A stretch of 26,007 nt of DNA from an uncultured Mycoplasmatota bacterium. GTDB lineage: Bacteria > Bacillota_I > Bacilli_A > RF39 > UBA660. The notes under the pieces were generated by a model that was not told the DNA's origin, made no database searches, and saw only the letters and a list, made by a program, of their open reading frames with translations. Positions 25,378 through 26,007 of the stretch are shown here, piece after piece (the stretch's first letter is position 1; each line of letters starts with the position of its first letter). Position numbers and translations under genes: made by a program. The stretch is from contig UWSL01000008.1 in assembly GCA_900552975.1 (NCBI GenBank), positions 1 through 26,007 of the forward strand, read 5' to 3'.

Positions 25378-25641
25378 CTATCTTCTCTTTCTCCAACCTC
25401 CATAACAACCTCTTACATTCTCTCCTAGTGTTCTTGGTCCAATTAAACACACTCTTGGCACTTTTCCTTTTATTAAATCATTTGGTTTCATGCAAAAATA
25501 ACATTTTTCACATTCTGTTTCAGGCTCAAATTCTTTCTCTAACTCCTCAAAGTTCCTACTCTCTACCAATTCTAATGCCCTTTTTACTTCCGAGATTTTT
25601 CTCTCTCCTTCATCTAGCCTTCTTCTTTCTCTTTCTTTCAT
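25378..25641 (-). CDS. Small Cys-rich phage protein, first gene of operon
   Basis: An 87-residue protein of unknown function. The first half is highly charged (runs of Glu/Arg/Lys) and probably helical. The second half carries a CEKCYFC cluster at about residues 44-50, with further Cys near residues 66 and 79, which could bind one zinc ion. I chose the ATG at 25641, which has AAGGTGG four bases upstream. An in-frame TTG lies 19 codons earlier, but it sits inside the -35 box of the promoter and would not be on the transcript. The C terminus is basic (WRKRR). The next gene follows after a 23-base gap. Confidence 0.6.
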   Translation of the reverse strand: MKERERRRLDEGERKISEVKRALELVESRNFEELEKEFEPETECEKCYFCMKPNDLIKGKVPRVCLIGPRTLGENVRGCYGGWRKRR

Positions 25642-25669
25642 TTTACCACCTTTTCCTTTCTTGCTTTTT

Positions 25670-25698
25670 ACTATATCATATTTTGATACCGTTTTCAA
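25670..25698 (-). promoter_or_regulatory. Strong extended -10 sigma-A type promoter for the right-hand operon
   Basis: On the minus strand a -35 box TTGAAA (25693-25698) and a -10 box TATAGT (25670-25675) are separated by exactly 17 bp, with TG one base upstream of the -10 (extended -10). Transcription would start a few bases before the AAGGTGG ribosome binding site of the first gene. No other good promoter is seen until about 18.0 kb, so this one probably drives the whole small-gene cluster through terminase. Confidence 0.7.
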
Positions 25699-26007
25699 CC
25701 CCTTTTATTGTGAAATTTACTAGTGAGCATGACAAGTGACCCTGGTGGCTTGCTGGGATATAGGGGGCGGAGTGGGTACAAAATAAAACCTTTGTGGGTA
25801 TATTTTTCCAATTAAAACAAATATTTTTTAAAAATAAAAAAAATTATATTTTAATTTGCAATAGCTCCAAAAATAAAAAATAACAAAAATAAAAATATGA
25901 GGTTAAGTGATAAAATATATATATCAAATAATTTTGTTATGTTTTAAGTGTATTTGATGTATTATGCAGCACATACAAATAAAAAAATAATAATTATATA
26001 ATATATT
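25699..26007. other. Non-coding upstream region at right edge
   Basis: No convincing gene is seen here on either strand; the few ATG-initiated frames are under 20 codons and lack ribosome binding sites. The left third (about 25735-25800) is G-rich on the plus strand and stands out from the AT-rich surroundings. It holds two direct copies of GTGGGTA at 25772-25778 and 25794-25800, 22 bp apart start to start. The right two thirds are extremely AT-rich with an 8-bp inverted repeat, AATTAAAA at 25810-25817 and TTTTAATT at 25849-25856. It lies directly upstream of the promoter at 25670-25698, so a regulatory or replication-related role is possible but unproven. A gene end running in from beyond the right edge cannot be excluded. 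Confidence 0.5.

Overview
The window is one arm of a siphophage or prophage genome from a very AT-rich, Gram-positive (Bacillota, probably clostridial) host. The evidence is strong AGGAGG-type ribosome binding sites, some TTG/GTG starts, an XhlA-like lysis accessory protein, and a structural module in classic siphophage order. Every gene I can support lies on the minus strand, so the biological order runs from the right edge (about 25.7 kb) to the left edge.

Layout in transcription order. (1) 25.7-20.1 kb: a strong extended -10 promoter, then about 17 tightly packed small genes. They include three Cys-rich putative zinc proteins, coiled-coil and membrane proteins, a phage family with a WGDDWND motif, and a trimeric dUTPase. 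(2) 20.1-18.1 kb: a ribbon-helix-helix-like protein and the large terminase, closed by a hairpin terminator. (3) 18.0-10.7 kb: a near-consensus promoter, a 47-aa zinc-ribbon gene, a second strong terminator, then portal, scaffold, decoration protein, major capsid protein, connector, stopper, gp10-like protein, tail terminator and major tail protein. (4) 11.0-0.8 kb: tail chaperone with a lambda-like -1 frameshift (G_GGA_AAC), tape measure, distal tail protein, tail-associated hub/lysin-like protein and a DUF859-like tip or receptor protein. (5) 0.8-0 kb: XhlA-like protein and a membrane protein cut by the window edge.

Main discovery: four essential virion genes (terminase, portal, tail hub, tail tip) appear broken, but each resumes exactly one base downstream in the +1 frame. 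All six breaks are identical: an in-frame CGG codon followed by A, preceded by CCA (4 sites) or TGG (2 sites). I checked every CGG trinucleotide on the coding strand of this window. CGG is in frame nowhere else, so every in-frame CGG is a +1 shift site and all six read CGGA. CGA, CGT and AGA/AGG are used as ordinary Arg codons. The simplest reading is that CGGA is decoded as a four-base codon, or that CGG is an unassigned codon causing obligatory +1 frameshifting. Either would make the packaging and tail machinery depend on a special decoding state of the cell. The decoded residue (Gly or Arg) cannot be told from DNA; the terminase context favours a small residue.
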